The notes beneath the pieces are model-generated. The model saw nothing but the letters and a program-made list of their open reading frames with translations. It made no database searches and was not told the origin of the DNA. From Sphingobacteriales bacterium (GTDB taxonomy: Bacteria; Bacteroidota; Bacteroidia; Chitinophagales; JADJOU01): a stretch of 64,000 bases of DNA. This document shows, piece after piece, positions 1-9,299 of this stretch (position 1 is the stretch's first letter; each line of letters begins with the position of its first letter). Where the stretch lies: assembly GCA_021297855.1 (NCBI GenBank), contig JAJTHM010000058.1, forward strand, positions 25,177 to 89,176. The letters are read 5' to 3'. A program made the position numbers and the translations under genes.

Positions 1-1498
1 CAAAAAAGTTTCTATCACGTTTAATTTCAATTACATCCTTTATCACTTCTTTGTCACTATATCTGAGAAAGAAATGCTTATAATCATTCGGCTTAAAGAA
101 ATTTTTTCGCACACAGTCTGTATAAAAAACAATAAACTCTGACCTATCATCATTGATTTGAGTATAATTATAATCAAATGCTCCATATCTTTTGGCAACC
201 TGCGCCATTAAATGACTCGATGCTATGGCTTGTGCCCCTAAACTGAAGTCATTAGAATTCTTTTTATATAAATCTCCTTTTATGAAGTTAAAATCATGAT
301 CAAACTTAAAGATTGCTAAATTTGTTATTTGTAGTTTATTTGCTGATCCACCGGCACCTAGCGCCATAGATGCAATACCAGCAGCATTTGCTTGCATTCT
401 GTAGCCTTCACCAATTACTATAATATCTCCACCGCTTAATTTAAAAGTTCTATGCACAAAGCAATAGCCAAAATCTTTCGCTTTTCCCTTTTCATTAAAT
501 CCTAAAAATCCATTAAAGTCTTTTCCCCAGTTTCTATATTTTTCTCTAAGCAATGTTCCATCTGGAGCTAACTCCCATAAGGCCATTCCTTGAGACTCAT
601 CTTTAAAAATATTGTCTTCATTCTTAAAATAAGTTCCAAGAAGTTTTACTGTTTTATATGTAGGGTCTTCTATCAAATTAGTTGGATCAAAAATAAACTC
701 GCCAAGTTCTTCACCCTTAGTTTCAAAGACCTTTTTCATAGTACTAAAGTCTATTGCCAAAACGTCTATTAGTATATCTTTCATGAAAATACCTTTCCCT
801 CTGAGAACTTTAAAGTATCCCACGCCATTTTTGACACCGAGTGAATGCACAAAATTCATTTTTGAAATTGCCTCATAGGTATAAGTTTCGACCTTTCTTT
901 CTGCTTTAGGATTAAATTTAATAACCTTAAAGCTATTATTTTTACCAATTTCACAATTTGCCATTGAGTAAAAACTACTTTCGTCTAAACTAAATAGTGT
1001 TGAGTTGTTTCCAGGTTCATCTTCTATCACCATAGTAAATGATTCATACTTTCTCCATTCACTATTGTCCAAATCAAACGTATAGTCTAAAAGTTTTTTT
1101 CCTTTGACGTCAAAAATTTTATAATTAATTGACTTATCCTTATAATTGGCAAATTGAAAACATATCATACCATTTGTATAGGCAGATTCTATCATTCTGA
1201 GTCCTTTAATATCCTGAAATTTAAAAGAATTGATTAGATTACCACTCTCATCCGATATGTCTATACCCCAATCTATCACTTTTTTTAAATTACCTATTTT
1301 GTTACCATTTTGATCAAAAATTCTATAGTCCTCTCCAATGCTGTAATAATCATAGTAGCCTTGAATAGTCTTCCCTTCTGTAATATAACCTTTTGTAACA
1401 TGATACATATCTAACTTGACCCTATCTAAATTCTTTTGGGCATTAATTATAGCAACATGAAAAGCTATTAATGTAATTATGATAATCAATTTTTTCAT
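1..1498 (-). CDS. Secreted hypothetical protein, 3' end beyond window (DUF6770-like)
   Basis: An open frame with no stop runs from an ATG at 1498 down to the window edge, so about 499 residues are visible and the C-terminus is missing. The N-terminus is a Sec signal peptide (MKKLIIIITLIAFHVAIINA, then Q). The mature part has repeating beta-rich segments such as GYYDYYSIGEDYRIFDQNG and LAIFKFDHDFNFIKGDLYK. This pattern of tracked values (SLDESS, VIKFNPKAERK) resembles the Bacteroidota family DUF6770 as I remember it, but no catalytic motif is visible and I assign no function. An in-frame ATG 9 nt upstream (1507) is an alternative start that would precede the signal peptide by three residues. 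It lies 13 nt downstream of the M48 peptidase stop on the same strand, so co-transcription is likely. Confidence 0.7.
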   Translation of the reverse strand, partial: MKKLIIIITLIAFHVAIINAQKNLDRVKLDMYHVTKGYITEGKTIQGYYDYYSIGEDYRIFDQNGNKIGNLKKVIDWGIDISDESGNLINSFKFQDIKGLRMIESAYTNGMICFQFANYKDKSINYKIFDVKGKKLLDYTFDLDNSEWRKYESFTMVIEDEPGNNSTLFSLDESSFYSMANCEIGKNNSFKVIKFNPKAERKVETYTYEAISKMNFVHSLGVKNGVGYFKVLRGKGIFMKDILIDVLAIDFSTMKKVFETKGEELGEFIFDPTNLIEDPTYKTVKLLGTYFKNEDNIFKDESQGMALWELAPDGTLLREKYRNWGKDFNGFLGFNEKGKAKDFGYCFVHRTFKLSGGDIIVIGEGYRMQANAAGIASMALGAGGSANKLQITNLAIFKFDHDFNFIKGDLYKKNSNDFSLGAQAIASSHLMAQVAKRYGAFDYNYTQINDDRSEFIVFYTDCVRKNFFKPNDYKHFFLRYSDKEVIKDVIEIKRDRNFF

Positions 1499-1511
1499 CT
1501 GATTCATTTAG

Positions 1512-2798
1512 TTACTTTTTTATGTATCGTGCACGAAATCCTTTATTAATATTTTTTAAATCCGATACACTCAAATTGTCAATAAAGATAAGGAGTTTGT
1601 TGTATTCTGGCGAAAAATATGGATTTTTAGCTTCTACATATTTATATAATTCATGATTTTCAGCTGCTTTTTCCAAAATATCAAAGCATTTTATCAGCAT
1701 TTTATCTAGGTAAGCATCAGGAAACTTCTCATATTCAAACTTTAAAATATGATAAATTGCAAACGAAATTCTATTTTCATCTACTAGAGAATAAACGGTT
1801 TGTAATCTAAAATCTCTTTTCATAGATTGAAACAGTGCAGGAGAAAGTTCAAAATTTTTACCATTATCCTCTCCAGTAATAAGACTTTTAGCTTTTAAAT
1901 ATCTTGCATCAGTATCAGGATGACTCCTTAAAGAATCTTTTTCTTCATCAGAAATTGTAAACTTCATAACATCGGCCATTGACATTTTTTTATTCAGCCA
2001 CTTGTCCATAAATTGGAAAGAATCAAAGTCAAACTTATTTTTTAACAACACATTCATATTAAATAAATCGGAATCATTATACTTCAACTTTTGTATAGCT
2101 AGACAAGATTTATGTAAATTATAGTCTGTTTTTTTTAAGAGTTCTAAGCTAAACGAATCCGCCTCTCCTTCTGCAAACCTACTATGTGTTGAACTCTGCA
2201 AATGAATGCTCCTTCTTATATCCATCAACTTTTTAAATTTTTCTAATCTAGAAATATGCTTAAAAGAATTTTGAACTTTTTCGCTATACATAATATCGTA
2301 ATATTCATTTATAGATTTTGTACTATGATCTAGGTATTGGTGGGCTAGCTCATGTCCTATGATGAATGCCAACTCTGACTCATTCTCTATGCCAGCTAAT
2401 AGGCCTGTATTTATGAAAAAAGTGTTGTCACCTGTGCAGGTTGCATTTAGCTCAGGATCTATGATAATATATGATCTTATGCTTTGCTTTAATTCTGGAT
2501 TTGCCCCTAAAATATTCTTCACTATATCATTTAAATAGGATTGATATATTTCATAAAAATATATGTTTTTATAAAAATTATTTTTAAGTCCATCTAAATT
2601 TTCTTTCCATATCGTTTTATATTCTTTCTTGTATTCTCCAGAATATTCTTCAATTCTTTTTTCAACAATTTGTTCAGAGCGACGAAACAATGCCATTCCT
2701 TTCTCTTGATTCTTTGAAATTGGAAAAAAACTATCACTTATTTGCGAGTATCCAACAAAATAGTAAAAACAAAATAAAAGAATACAATATCTTTTCAT
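1512..2798 (-). CDS. Secreted M48-family zinc metallopeptidase
   Basis: This is a 428-residue protein that probably cleaves peptides in the periplasm. An N-terminal hydrophobic signal (MKRYCILLFCFYYFVGYSQ) is followed by a helical region. The zinc site is HELAH (His149, Glu150, His153), and the downstream EGEAD motif (around 210-214) supplies the third ligand, the arrangement of M48 Ste24/Oma1-like peptidases. There are no membrane helices beyond the signal. A longer reading frame begins at 2828, but the ATG at 2798 is preferred because it puts the signal peptide at the N-terminus and because a TATATTTG element lies at 2816-2823, inside the longer frame. The C-terminal half has helical repeat-like character and may hold substrates. 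Substrate is unknown. Confidence 0.85.
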   Translation of the reverse strand: MKRYCILLFCFYYFVGYSQISDSFFPISKNQEKGMALFRRSEQIVEKRIEEYSGEYKKEYKTIWKENLDGLKNNFYKNIYFYEIYQSYLNDIVKNILGANPELKQSIRSYIIIDPELNATCTGDNTFFINTGLLAGIENESELAFIIGHELAHQYLDHSTKSINEYYDIMYSEKVQNSFKHISRLEKFKKLMDIRRSIHLQSSTHSRFAEGEADSFSLELLKKTDYNLHKSCLAIQKLKYNDSDLFNMNVLLKNKFDFDSFQFMDKWLNKKMSMADVMKFTISDEEKDSLRSHPDTDARYLKAKSLITGEDNGKNFELSPALFQSMKRDFRLQTVYSLVDENRISFAIYHILKFEYEKFPDAYLDKMLIKCFDILEKAAENHELYKYVEAKNPYFSPEYNKLLIFIDNLSVSDLKNINKGFRARYIKK

Positions 2799-2815
2799 TG
2801 ACAAATAATAACCAG

Positions 2816-2823
2816 CAAATATA
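2816..2823 (-). promoter_or_regulatory. -7 promoter element of the M48 peptidase gene
   Basis: TATATTTG on the minus strand matches the Bacteroidota TAnnTTTG consensus, 17 nt upstream of the ATG at 2798. No clear TTG -33 element was found. It helps decide the start codon. Confidence 0.5.
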
Positions 2824-2863
2824 ATCATGAATACCTTACAATCTAGATGTTTAATAAATTTTA

Positions 2864-2871
2864 TATCTTTG
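2864..2871 (+). promoter_or_regulatory. -7 promoter element of metH
   Basis: TATCTTTG matches TAnnTTTG and ends 19 nt before the metH ATG. The leader would be about a dozen nucleotides, too short for a SAM or cobalamin riboswitch. Confidence 0.55.
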
Positions 2872-2890
2872 TGGCTTATATATAATTTTC

Positions 2891-5533
2891 ATGTCCCTCC
2901 TATCCGGCCTTGAGCCCCTTATTATTTCCAAATCATCCAATTTTGTCAATATTGGTGAGCGCACCAATGTCACAGGCTCTGCTAAATTTCTAAAGCTCAT
3001 ACGAGAGGGAAATTTCGATGAAGCGCTCACTATAGCTCGCGATCAGGTAGAGGGCGGAGCACAAATTCTGGATGTCAATATGGATGAGGCCATGATTGAT
3101 GGCAAGGCCGCCATGGTCGAATTTCTGCACCTAATTGCTTCTGAACCCGATATAGCCAGAATACCTATCATGATAGATAGTTCGAAATGGGAAATTATAG
3201 AAGCTGGTTTAAAATGTATTCAAGGAAAAGGTATCGTCAATTCTATTTCCATGAAAAATGGAGAAGAAGAGTTTCTCTATCAAGCTAAAATGATTCAGCG
3301 CTATGGAGCTGCAACTGTGATTATGGCGTTTGATGAACTGGGTCAGGCAGATACATATCAAAGAAGAATAGATATTTGTAAACGCAGCTACGATTTATTG
3401 CTAGCTAAATTGAACTTTAACCCAGAGGATATTATTTTCGACCCCAATATATTCCCCGTGGCTACGGGTATTGATGAGCATAGAAATTATGCTCTAGATT
3501 TTTTCAAGGCCACTAAATGGATAAAAGAAAATTTGCCTGGGGCGAAAGTCAGCGGTGGCGTCAGCAATGTCTCCTTTTCGTTTAGAGGAAATAATATCGT
3601 GCGAGAAGCTATGCACTCTGCATTTCTATATCATGCCATTCAACATGGAATGGATATGGGTATCGTCAATCCTACCATGCTAGAAGTTTATGACGAAGTT
3701 ACAAAAGATTTGATGGATTTGGTCGAAGATGTCTTACTTAATAGAAGGGAAGATGCCACCGAACGCCTTTTAGACAAAGCGGAATCGCTTAAAAATGTCA
3801 AAAAAGATGTGACAGTGAATATATTAGAATGGAGAACCAAAAGCATAGAAGAGCGGATCAATCATGCCATTATAAAAGGGGTCGTTGAGTTTATTGATGA
3901 GGATACCTTAGAGGCTTTTGAAAAATATGGAGAGCCATTAAAAGTGATTGAAGGCCCCTTAATGGATGCTATGGGAATTGTTGGTGATTTATTTGGCAGT
4001 GGTAAAATGTTTCTCCCACAAGTAGTGAAGTCAGCTAGAGTTATGAAAAAATCGGTTGCTGTGCTGGAACCCTATTTGCTTAAAACAGATGGCAAATCAT
4101 CTAGTGCAGGTAAAATACTCATGGCTACGGTCAAAGGAGACGTGCATGACATCGGCAAAAATATTGTGGGCATAGTGCTTCAGTGTAATAATTTTGATGT
4201 CATAGACCTAGGCGTCATGGTGCCGAAAGAGCGAATCATCGAAGAGGCCATCAAACACAATGTGAATGTGGTAGGGCTTAGTGGACTTATTACGCCATCC
4301 TTAGATGAAATGGTCGATGTCGCTGTAGAGTTTGAAAAACGTGGCCTGAAAATACCCATCATGATAGGTGGTGCCACGACGAGTGAAATTCATACGGCTG
4401 TAAAAATTGAACAGAACTATTCTGGACTCACGATTCACGTTTTGGATGCCTCTAAAAGCGTTCCCATAACCACAAAGCTAGTGAGTACAGAAAAGGAACA
4501 CTTTATCGCTGATCAAAAGGCGCATTATTTAAAACTAAGGGAAGACTATCAAAATAAGAATCAAAAAGTAGAGCTCATTTCCTTAGAAGAAGCTCGGAAT
4601 AATTCATTTCAGTGCAATTGGGAGAATAATCCACCAAAAAAACCCAACCACTTAGGTATAGAAATTAGTGAGAATGTTCCTATTTCTCTCATACGGAAAT
4701 ACATTGACTGGAGTCCGTTTTTCAATAGCTGGGAACTCAAAGGAACCTATCCTCGTATTTTTGAAAATGAGAAATATGGAGATGAGGCTAAAAAACTCTA
4801 TGACGATGCCAATGCCCTTTTAGATCAGTTAGAGAAAGATAGAATTCTATCAATAAATACAATTACTGGACTCTTTGCGTGTGATAAATCCAATGAGTCC
4901 TTGACCCTTTATTCTGATGACACGCGGAAAAATAATTTAGGTCAGCTCCACTTTCTCCGTCAACAAACAAAAAAGCAGGACATTCAAAAAAATCAGTGCT
5001 TAACGGATTTTATTAGTCCTAATGGAGATTATATTGGCTTATTCGCTGTCACTGCTGGGTTAAATATTGAAGACTATCTAGAACAATATAAAAAAGAACA
5101 TGACGACTATAAAGACATTCTACTAAAAGCCGTGGCCGACAGATTAGCTGAGGCTAGTGCGGAATGGCTGCACGAAGAGGTGCGTAAAAATCTTTGGGGA
5201 TATGCCTCGGACGAGAATTTGACAAACGAAGACTTAATTCGTGAAAAATATAAAGGTATACGCCCAGCACCAGGTTATGCTGCCTGCCCAGATCACAGTG
5301 AAAAAGCGACTATTTGGAATATCCTAGAAGTAGAAGAAAAAATTGGTATCCATTTAACTGAAAACTATGCCATGTTTCCTACGGCATCCGTTTCTGGTTA
5401 TTATTTCGGCTATCCCGAAATATCCTATTTTGGAATTGGAAAAATAGGAGAAGATCAGGTTTCAGCTTTGGCCACAGCTAAAAATCTTTCCGCAGATGAG
5501 GTGCGAAAATTTTTACGACCAAATTTGGATTAA
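2891..5533 (+). CDS. metH: Cobalamin-dependent methionine synthase, C-terminal modules only (split MetH)
   Basis: The 880-residue protein holds the folate, cobalamin and reactivation modules of methionine synthase, which moves a methyl group from methyltetrahydrofolate to homocysteine through B12. The sequence starts directly at the pterin-binding domain ([14 protein letters not shown], about residues 20-280). A helical cap follows, then the B12-binding domain with DVHDIG at 417-422 (His419 is the cobalt ligand), and the AdoMet reactivation domain from about 545 to the end ([12 protein letters not shown] from 791). The N-terminal zinc/homocysteine-binding domain of the usual roughly 1200-residue enzyme is absent. 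Bacteroidota often encode that domain as a separate gene, normally next door, but nothing like it is adjacent or elsewhere in this window. It overlaps the next gene by one base (TAATG), so the two are translationally coupled. Confidence 0.95.
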   Translation: MSLLSGLEPLIISKSSNFVNIGERTNVTGSAKFLKLIREGNFDEALTIARDQVEGGAQILDVNMDEAMIDGKAAMVEFLHLIASEPDIARIPIMIDSSKWEIIEAGLKCIQGKGIVNSISMKNGEEEFLYQAKMIQRYGAATVIMAFDELGQADTYQRRIDICKRSYDLLLAKLNFNPEDIIFDPNIFPVATGIDEHRNYALDFFKATKWIKENLPGAKVSGGVSNVSFSFRGNNIVREAMHSAFLYHAIQHGMDMGIVNPTMLEVYDEVTKDLMDLVEDVLLNRREDATERLLDKAESLKNVKKDVTVNILEWRTKSIEERINHAIIKGVVEFIDEDTLEAFEKYGEPLKVIEGPLMDAMGIVGDLFGSGKMFLPQVVKSARVMKKSVAVLEPYLLKTDGKSSSAGKILMATVKGDVHDIGKNIVGIVLQCNNFDVIDLGVMVPKERIIEEAIKHNVNVVGLSGLITPSLDEMVDVAVEFEKRGLKIPIMIGGATTSEIHTAVKIEQNYSGLTIHVLDASKSVPITTKLVSTEKEHFIADQKAHYLKLREDYQNKNQKVELISLEEARNNSFQCNWENNPPKKPNHLGIEISENVPISLIRKYIDWSPFFNSWELKGTYPRIFENEKYGDEAKKLYDDANALLDQLEKDRILSINTITGLFACDKSNESLTLYSDDTRKNNLGQLHFLRQQTKKQDIQKNQCLTDFISPNGDYIGLFAVTAGLNIEDYLEQYKKEHDDYKDILLKAVADRLAEASAEWLHEEVRKNLWGYASDENLTNEDLIREKYKGIRPAPGYAACPDHSEKATIWNILEVEEKIGIHLTENYAMFPTASVSGYYFGYPEISYFGIGKIGEDQVSALATAKNLSADEVRKFLRPNLD

Positions 5534-5883
5534 TGCACCCATTCAAAACAAAAATTCTAGACTATTGCATTTCCCTTCCCAATGCAGAAGAGGCATTTCC
5601 TTTTGATGATAAGGTTTGGGTAGCTAAGGTTTATGGCAAGATATTTATCTTGATGAATTTAGTTGAGGATGATGTGCGATTCAACCTCAAATGTCAACCA
5701 GAAAAAGCGGAAGAATTAAGAGCCGAATATGACTTTGTGCAGCCGGGGTACCATATGAGCAAAAAACATTGGAATACAATACATTGGTTAGATTCTGGCT
5801 TAGATTGGAAAACCCTAAAAGACTGGATAGATCATTCCTACGAACTAGTATTATCGTCTGTACCTAAATCAAAGAGAATCTAA
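5533..5883 (+). CDS. MmcQ/YjbR family protein
   Basis: This 116-residue protein fits the MmcQ/YjbR fold (CyaY-like alpha/beta), recognised from LPNAEEAFPFDDKVWVAKVYGKIF near residues 16-39, the central NLKCQPEKAEEL and the ending PGYHMSKKHWNTIHW. The length is typical for the family. Some members are described as DNA-binding, but the biochemical role is unsettled. Its ATG overlaps the metH stop codon, so the two are one operon. The 3' end overlaps the convergent TonB receptor gene by 4 bp. Confidence 0.85.
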   Translation: MHPFKTKILDYCISLPNAEEAFPFDDKVWVAKVYGKIFILMNLVEDDVRFNLKCQPEKAEELRAEYDFVQPGYHMSKKHWNTIHWLDSGLDWKTLKDWIDHSYELVLSSVPKSKRI

Positions 5884-8183
5884 TAGGTAATAGAAATTCC
5901 CACTGATAGATTTCTACCTAAATCATCTGAGAAGTAACGCAATCGGTTTAAATAATCTCTAAATCTGGTATTGAGAATATTCTCCACTTGTAAATAAGCC
6001 ATTATTCGCTGCGATTTTATTTGCCTTTCTATCGATATTCTGCTACCCAACAATAAATAGGCATCAGGAGCAGGAATAAAATCTTGATCATTATTGAGAT
6101 GATTTTGCCTAAAAGTATGTTGTCCAGAAATGGCCCATGTTGGATTTTCCCATTTTCCCCATTTGGATGCAGAAAATTCCAACTCTCCGCGTAGGCGATT
6201 GGCTGGCATAAAAATCAAAGGAATATCTTCCGTTAAATTCACCCCTTTTAGATAACTATAGTCTGCGGATAAATCTATCCCTTCCATTAGTTTATACTTT
6301 ACTTTCGCGTCGAATCCATAAATTTGGGCATGCGTTTGTTCATATATAAATACGGGATAAGCGCCTCTGATGGTCAATCTAGTTTGAGATTGAGGTTTGA
6401 GATAAATGAAATCATTCATATTGTGGAAATAAACTTGGGCTTCGGTAAATAATCGCTCTGTCCAAGTAGATTGCAATGATACAGACGTTTTGAATGATTT
6501 TTCAGATTTTAAATTTGAGTTTCCTTCTTCTAAACTCGCTACTCCTTGATGCAAGCCGAATGAGTATAATTCATTTATAGCAGGATTTCTAACCGTAAAT
6601 CCCGCGTTGAATTGTATATCCGTTTGCTTATTTAAATGATATAAATAGGAAATAGAAGCTGCGCCGTTATGAAAAAGCTGCGATAATTCAATATTCTCTC
6701 GAGGAATTGTTTTCGTAGTGGTAAATATATTGAATGCCTGCATATCATATCTAAAGCCCAAATCAAATTTTGAATTTTCGTAATTATGACTATGGGTAAA
6801 AAATAAAGATGGCTCTATGGAACTATAATTGGGAATTAATGGAGTTATACCCGTTTCAGGCTGATTGATATTCTCTGTATATTGAAATTGAACGCCTGAT
6901 TTAGTAATAGAATTTTTGCGTGTCTTAATCCATTTTCCCTCCAAGAAATGACTGTGCTGAAAAATGAAAAGTGCAGGTATTTCAGATCTCCCTCCTCGTC
7001 GAACGTCATATTCTTTTCTATTATTTATCTGCCCTGCATACAACAAATTTAATGCGTTACTTGAATCAATCAATTTGTTGCTTGATAGTTTCAACAAATG
7101 ATGATTCACTTCCTGTCTAGGAGGCGCGATGTCTCTTCGATATTCATCTTCTGTGAAAAACGGTTGGCTGCGGCCTATGGCTTCATTTAAATCGGACGTA
7201 CTGCTCACATGCGATCCTCTCAGGACACCCAATTCCGTATTGAAGCTGCTTAGAAATAAATTCGTCTTCCAATCTTTAAATAAAGTCTTTTCTGCTAAAA
7301 ATGAAACGTTCATTTCTCTACTTCCTGTATTTCGCAAATAATAGTCCGCTGTAGATTTATCCCCACTATTCTTGTATGTGCCAGTTAACCTCCATGCTAA
7401 ATTAGGTAGATTTTTTTCCAATTGAACATTCGCGCCAAACCCGAATCCATTCGTTTCGAAAAAACTATTTAGCTTTCCGTGTAGGTGTGGATCATCTTTG
7501 AAGCGATTAGCTTCTATAGAAATCAATCCACCCATATTGACCCCCTTATACTCTAATACAGAAACTCCTTTTATGACGCGTATTCTGTTTCCGGCTAATG
7601 GATCTATTTCTGGAGCGTGATCATTGCCCCATTGCTGACCAGTCTGTGCGATTCCTTGGTTGAGTATCGTCAATCTATTTCCATACAACCCTTGTATGAT
7701 AGGCTTTGCTATACTATTTCCATTTTTTATAGTACGAACCCCTGTGGTTTTTTCTAGTAAATTTGATAAATTTTCCTTTGCCAATACATCAATTTGTCCT
7801 TGAGAAACAGCCTCAATTATAGGATTTCGTTTAGCTCCTATCTTTACTTCATTCAGATGCTTGTGATAGTGGTGCAAATAAAACACAATAGTTGTATCGC
7901 TAAAGATACTTAGATGATGCGTTTCAGCTTCACAGCCTTGATGAGATAGGCTTAAGTGATACTCATAACCAGAAACTAGCTTGTATGTAAACTCTCCTTT
8001 CGAGTTTGTTATCTCTGTTTTATTTAATTCCGATATGAAGCAACTAACTTTTGCCAAAGGTTTATTCGTGGCCGCATCTAATACTTTCGCTCGCAGAATC
8101 AATGAGCCAGACTGTGAAATTGCAGTCTGACTCATTGCTAGAACAATTACTATTATTACTAATGCTTTCGTAATCTTTCTAAT
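5880..8183 (-). CDS. TonB-dependent outer-membrane receptor (ZnuD-like), probable ATT start
   Basis: An outer-membrane active-transport receptor. A carboxypeptidase-regulatory-like domain (about residues 27-110) precedes a plug with QGLYGNRLTILNQG and QQWGNDHAPEIDP, then a 22-strand-type barrel ending in an aromatic residue (SVGISITY). The DHAPEIDP plug segment and the His-rich HHYHKHL linker resemble zinc receptors of the ZnuD group, so a metal substrate is inferred. The first ATG (8135) would cut the signal peptide in half. The frame upstream reads RKITKALVIIVIVLA, a textbook signal peptide, and is open back to an in-frame TAA. The only plausible initiator giving the full signal is ATT at 8183-8181, overlapping the stop of the upstream lipoprotein gene. 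With that start the product is 767 residues. It is the last gene of a three-gene minus-strand group. Confidence 0.85.
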   Translation of the reverse strand: MRKITKALVIIVIVLAMSQTAISQSGSLILRAKVLDAATNKPLAKVSCFISELNKTEITNSKGEFTYKLVSGYEYHLSLSHQGCEAETHHLSIFSDTTIVFYLHHYHKHLNEVKIGAKRNPIIEAVSQGQIDVLAKENLSNLLEKTTGVRTIKNGNSIAKPIIQGLYGNRLTILNQGIAQTGQQWGNDHAPEIDPLAGNRIRVIKGVSVLEYKGVNMGGLISIEANRFKDDPHLHGKLNSFFETNGFGFGANVQLEKNLPNLAWRLTGTYKNSGDKSTADYYLRNTGSREMNVSFLAEKTLFKDWKTNLFLSSFNTELGVLRGSHVSSTSDLNEAIGRSQPFFTEDEYRRDIAPPRQEVNHHLLKLSSNKLIDSSNALNLLYAGQINNRKEYDVRRGGRSEIPALFIFQHSHFLEGKWIKTRKNSITKSGVQFQYTENINQPETGITPLIPNYSSIEPSLFFTHSHNYENSKFDLGFRYDMQAFNIFTTTKTIPRENIELSQLFHNGAASISYLYHLNKQTDIQFNAGFTVRNPAINELYSFGLHQGVASLEEGNSNLKSEKSFKTSVSLQSTWTERLFTEAQVYFHNMNDFIYLKPQSQTRLTIRGAYPVFIYEQTHAQIYGFDAKVKYKLMEGIDLSADYSYLKGVNLTEDIPLIFMPANRLRGELEFSASKWGKWENPTWAISGQHTFRQNHLNNDQDFIPAPDAYLLLGSRISIERQIKSQRIMAYLQVENILNTRFRDYLNRLRYFSDDLGRNLSVGISITY

Positions 8184-8730
8184 TTACTGTAATTGGATAA
8201 CTAATTTCGGCATCTGTTTCTCCTCCCGCGTTGGTCAAATCGCCACCAGAAACTCCCGCTGCCGATTTATTTGGCTCATGTTTTAAGGTTATCTTTAATA
8301 CACCTGATCCTGAAGAACCCGTTTGCACTTTGTTGGATAATCCTATAGGATTGTTGGATGCATCTTTGTCATCATATGAAACTACAATCCCCGCAACAGT
8401 TGAGGTGAAGAAGAATTGATGCTTGGTCCCTTCTGCTAAAATCTCACTCGTTAACTCTTCATATTGACCATCGTGCAGAGTAAATAGTTTTATGCTTCCC
8501 GTATAATTCTTATTGGCTTTCAATGTGCCTCCCGCTATAACAGGCGCTGTACCGCCGTCTCCATCAGGGTCATTAAAACTAAAACTGACGGTATCTGTAG
8601 CTGATTTTAGTTCATAAATAACACGATTGATCGAGTCATGATCGCTATGATTATGGTCGTCTTTTTTACAGCTTGTGTTGAAAATTAAAAATGTAGTTAC
8701 TATTAGAATTAAATATGATAATTTTTTCAT
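8179..8730 (-). CDS. His-rich lipoprotein linked to the TonB receptor
   Basis: A 183-residue lipoprotein with signal peptide MKKLSYLILIVTTFLIFNTS and lipobox Cys21, followed by the metal-binding-looking cluster KKDDHNHSDHD. The rest is beta-rich with DPDGDGG, GTKHQFFFTS, SYDDKDASNNPIG and HEPNKSA, the pattern of a Bacteroidota family often labelled type 1 periplasmic binding fold superfamily and typically found beside TonB receptors. The stop codon overlaps the likely ATT start of the receptor gene, which implies coupled expression. The His/Asp cluster suggests capture of a divalent cation (zinc or copper) for the receptor. This is an inference from composition and context. Confidence 0.75.
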   Translation of the reverse strand: MKKLSYLILIVTTFLIFNTSCKKDDHNHSDHDSINRVIYELKSATDTVSFSFNDPDGDGGTAPVIAGGTLKANKNYTGSIKLFTLHDGQYEELTSEILAEGTKHQFFFTSTVAGIVVSYDDKDASNNPIGLSNKVQTGSSGSGVLKITLKHEPNKSAAGVSGGDLTNAGGETDAEISYPITVN

Positions 8731-8796
8731 TTGTGTGTTTTTAAATTAAATAATTTAGTTTAGAATTTATAAACATCCTTATTAATAAAGATAAAT

Positions 8797-8816
8797 AAAG
8801 GCTTTGCAAAGCTTTT
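8797..8816 (-). terminator. Palindromic hairpin between the CxxC protein and lipoprotein genes
   Basis: AAAGGCTT-TGCA-AAGCTTTT forms a near-perfect stem (one G-T pair) around the palindrome CTTTGCAAAG at 8802-8811. On the minus strand it is followed by a T-rich stretch (TTTATTTAT). It could attenuate or terminate the upstream small gene, or be an operator for the lipoprotein/receptor genes. Confidence 0.4.
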
Positions 8817-8908
8817 TATTCTCTTCTATACCGAAAATTTCTGAAAATTCACAGAAGTATCTGCAATGAAAAAAAGGACATGGTAGACGAAATTGTCTAT
8901 AGTAAATT

Positions 8909-9217
8909 TTAAAACACAGGAGGTCCTCGTTCCGCCTGATGTTTTACTACATCTAAAACTATCGCCGAATAGGACAGTATATATTGATAAGGAATTTGAA
9001 GGTCACCACAGAAATGAAAATTTTGTTTAATTATATGAAACAATGAAAACTCAAAATGACAAATAGCACATTTTGCCTGAGCCTTATGGAATGTTTCTTC
9101 CGAAGACGTTTTGGAAACTTCGCTTTCTATGTGGTGCACGTGCGCCCATTTATCCATCTGCGGATAGAGAAAAAGGGTAAGTAGAAAAAATGATAATAAT
9201 GACTTCTTGTTCATCAT
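8909..9217 (-). CDS. Small secreted His/Cys-containing protein
   Basis: A 102-residue protein with a hydrophobic N-terminus (KKSLLSFFLLTLFLYPQM), then HVHH, a CAICHFEF motif near residue 50, an isolated Cys (HFCGD), a second hydrophobic stretch (YQYILSYSAIVLDVV) and the C-terminal ending RGPPVF. Short proteins with this layout occur upstream of TonB receptors in Bacteroidota metal-uptake loci. I recall no assigned function. His and Cys content and the neighbouring His-rich lipoprotein and ZnuD-like receptor suggest metal binding or sensing at the envelope. It reads divergently from the acyltransferase gene 82 bp away. Confidence 0.65.
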   Translation of the reverse strand: MMNKKSLLSFFLLTLFLYPQMDKWAHVHHIESEVSKTSSEETFHKAQAKCAICHFEFSLFHIIKQNFHFCGDLQIPYQYILSYSAIVLDVVKHQAERGPPVF

Positions 9218-9299
9218 ATACGTACACGAAATTAAGTTAGAAAAATTAAATCAGCTACGAAATCTAGACTCTTAGTAAATTTACAAACAGATTTTAACT

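Noticed and set aside
590..772. 60-codon plus-strand open frame
   Set aside because: Reverse-frame shadow of the partial DUF6770-like gene; composition is Phe/Lys/Ile noise.
2872..2890. SAM or cobalamin riboswitch before metH
   Set aside because: The leader after the -7 element is only about 15 nt; no conserved box or stem is visible.
7129..7341. Plus-strand open frame opposite the TonB receptor
   Set aside because: Shadow frame within a long real gene, no independent signals; the same holds for other short frames opposite mfd, mnmG, pcrA and uvrA.
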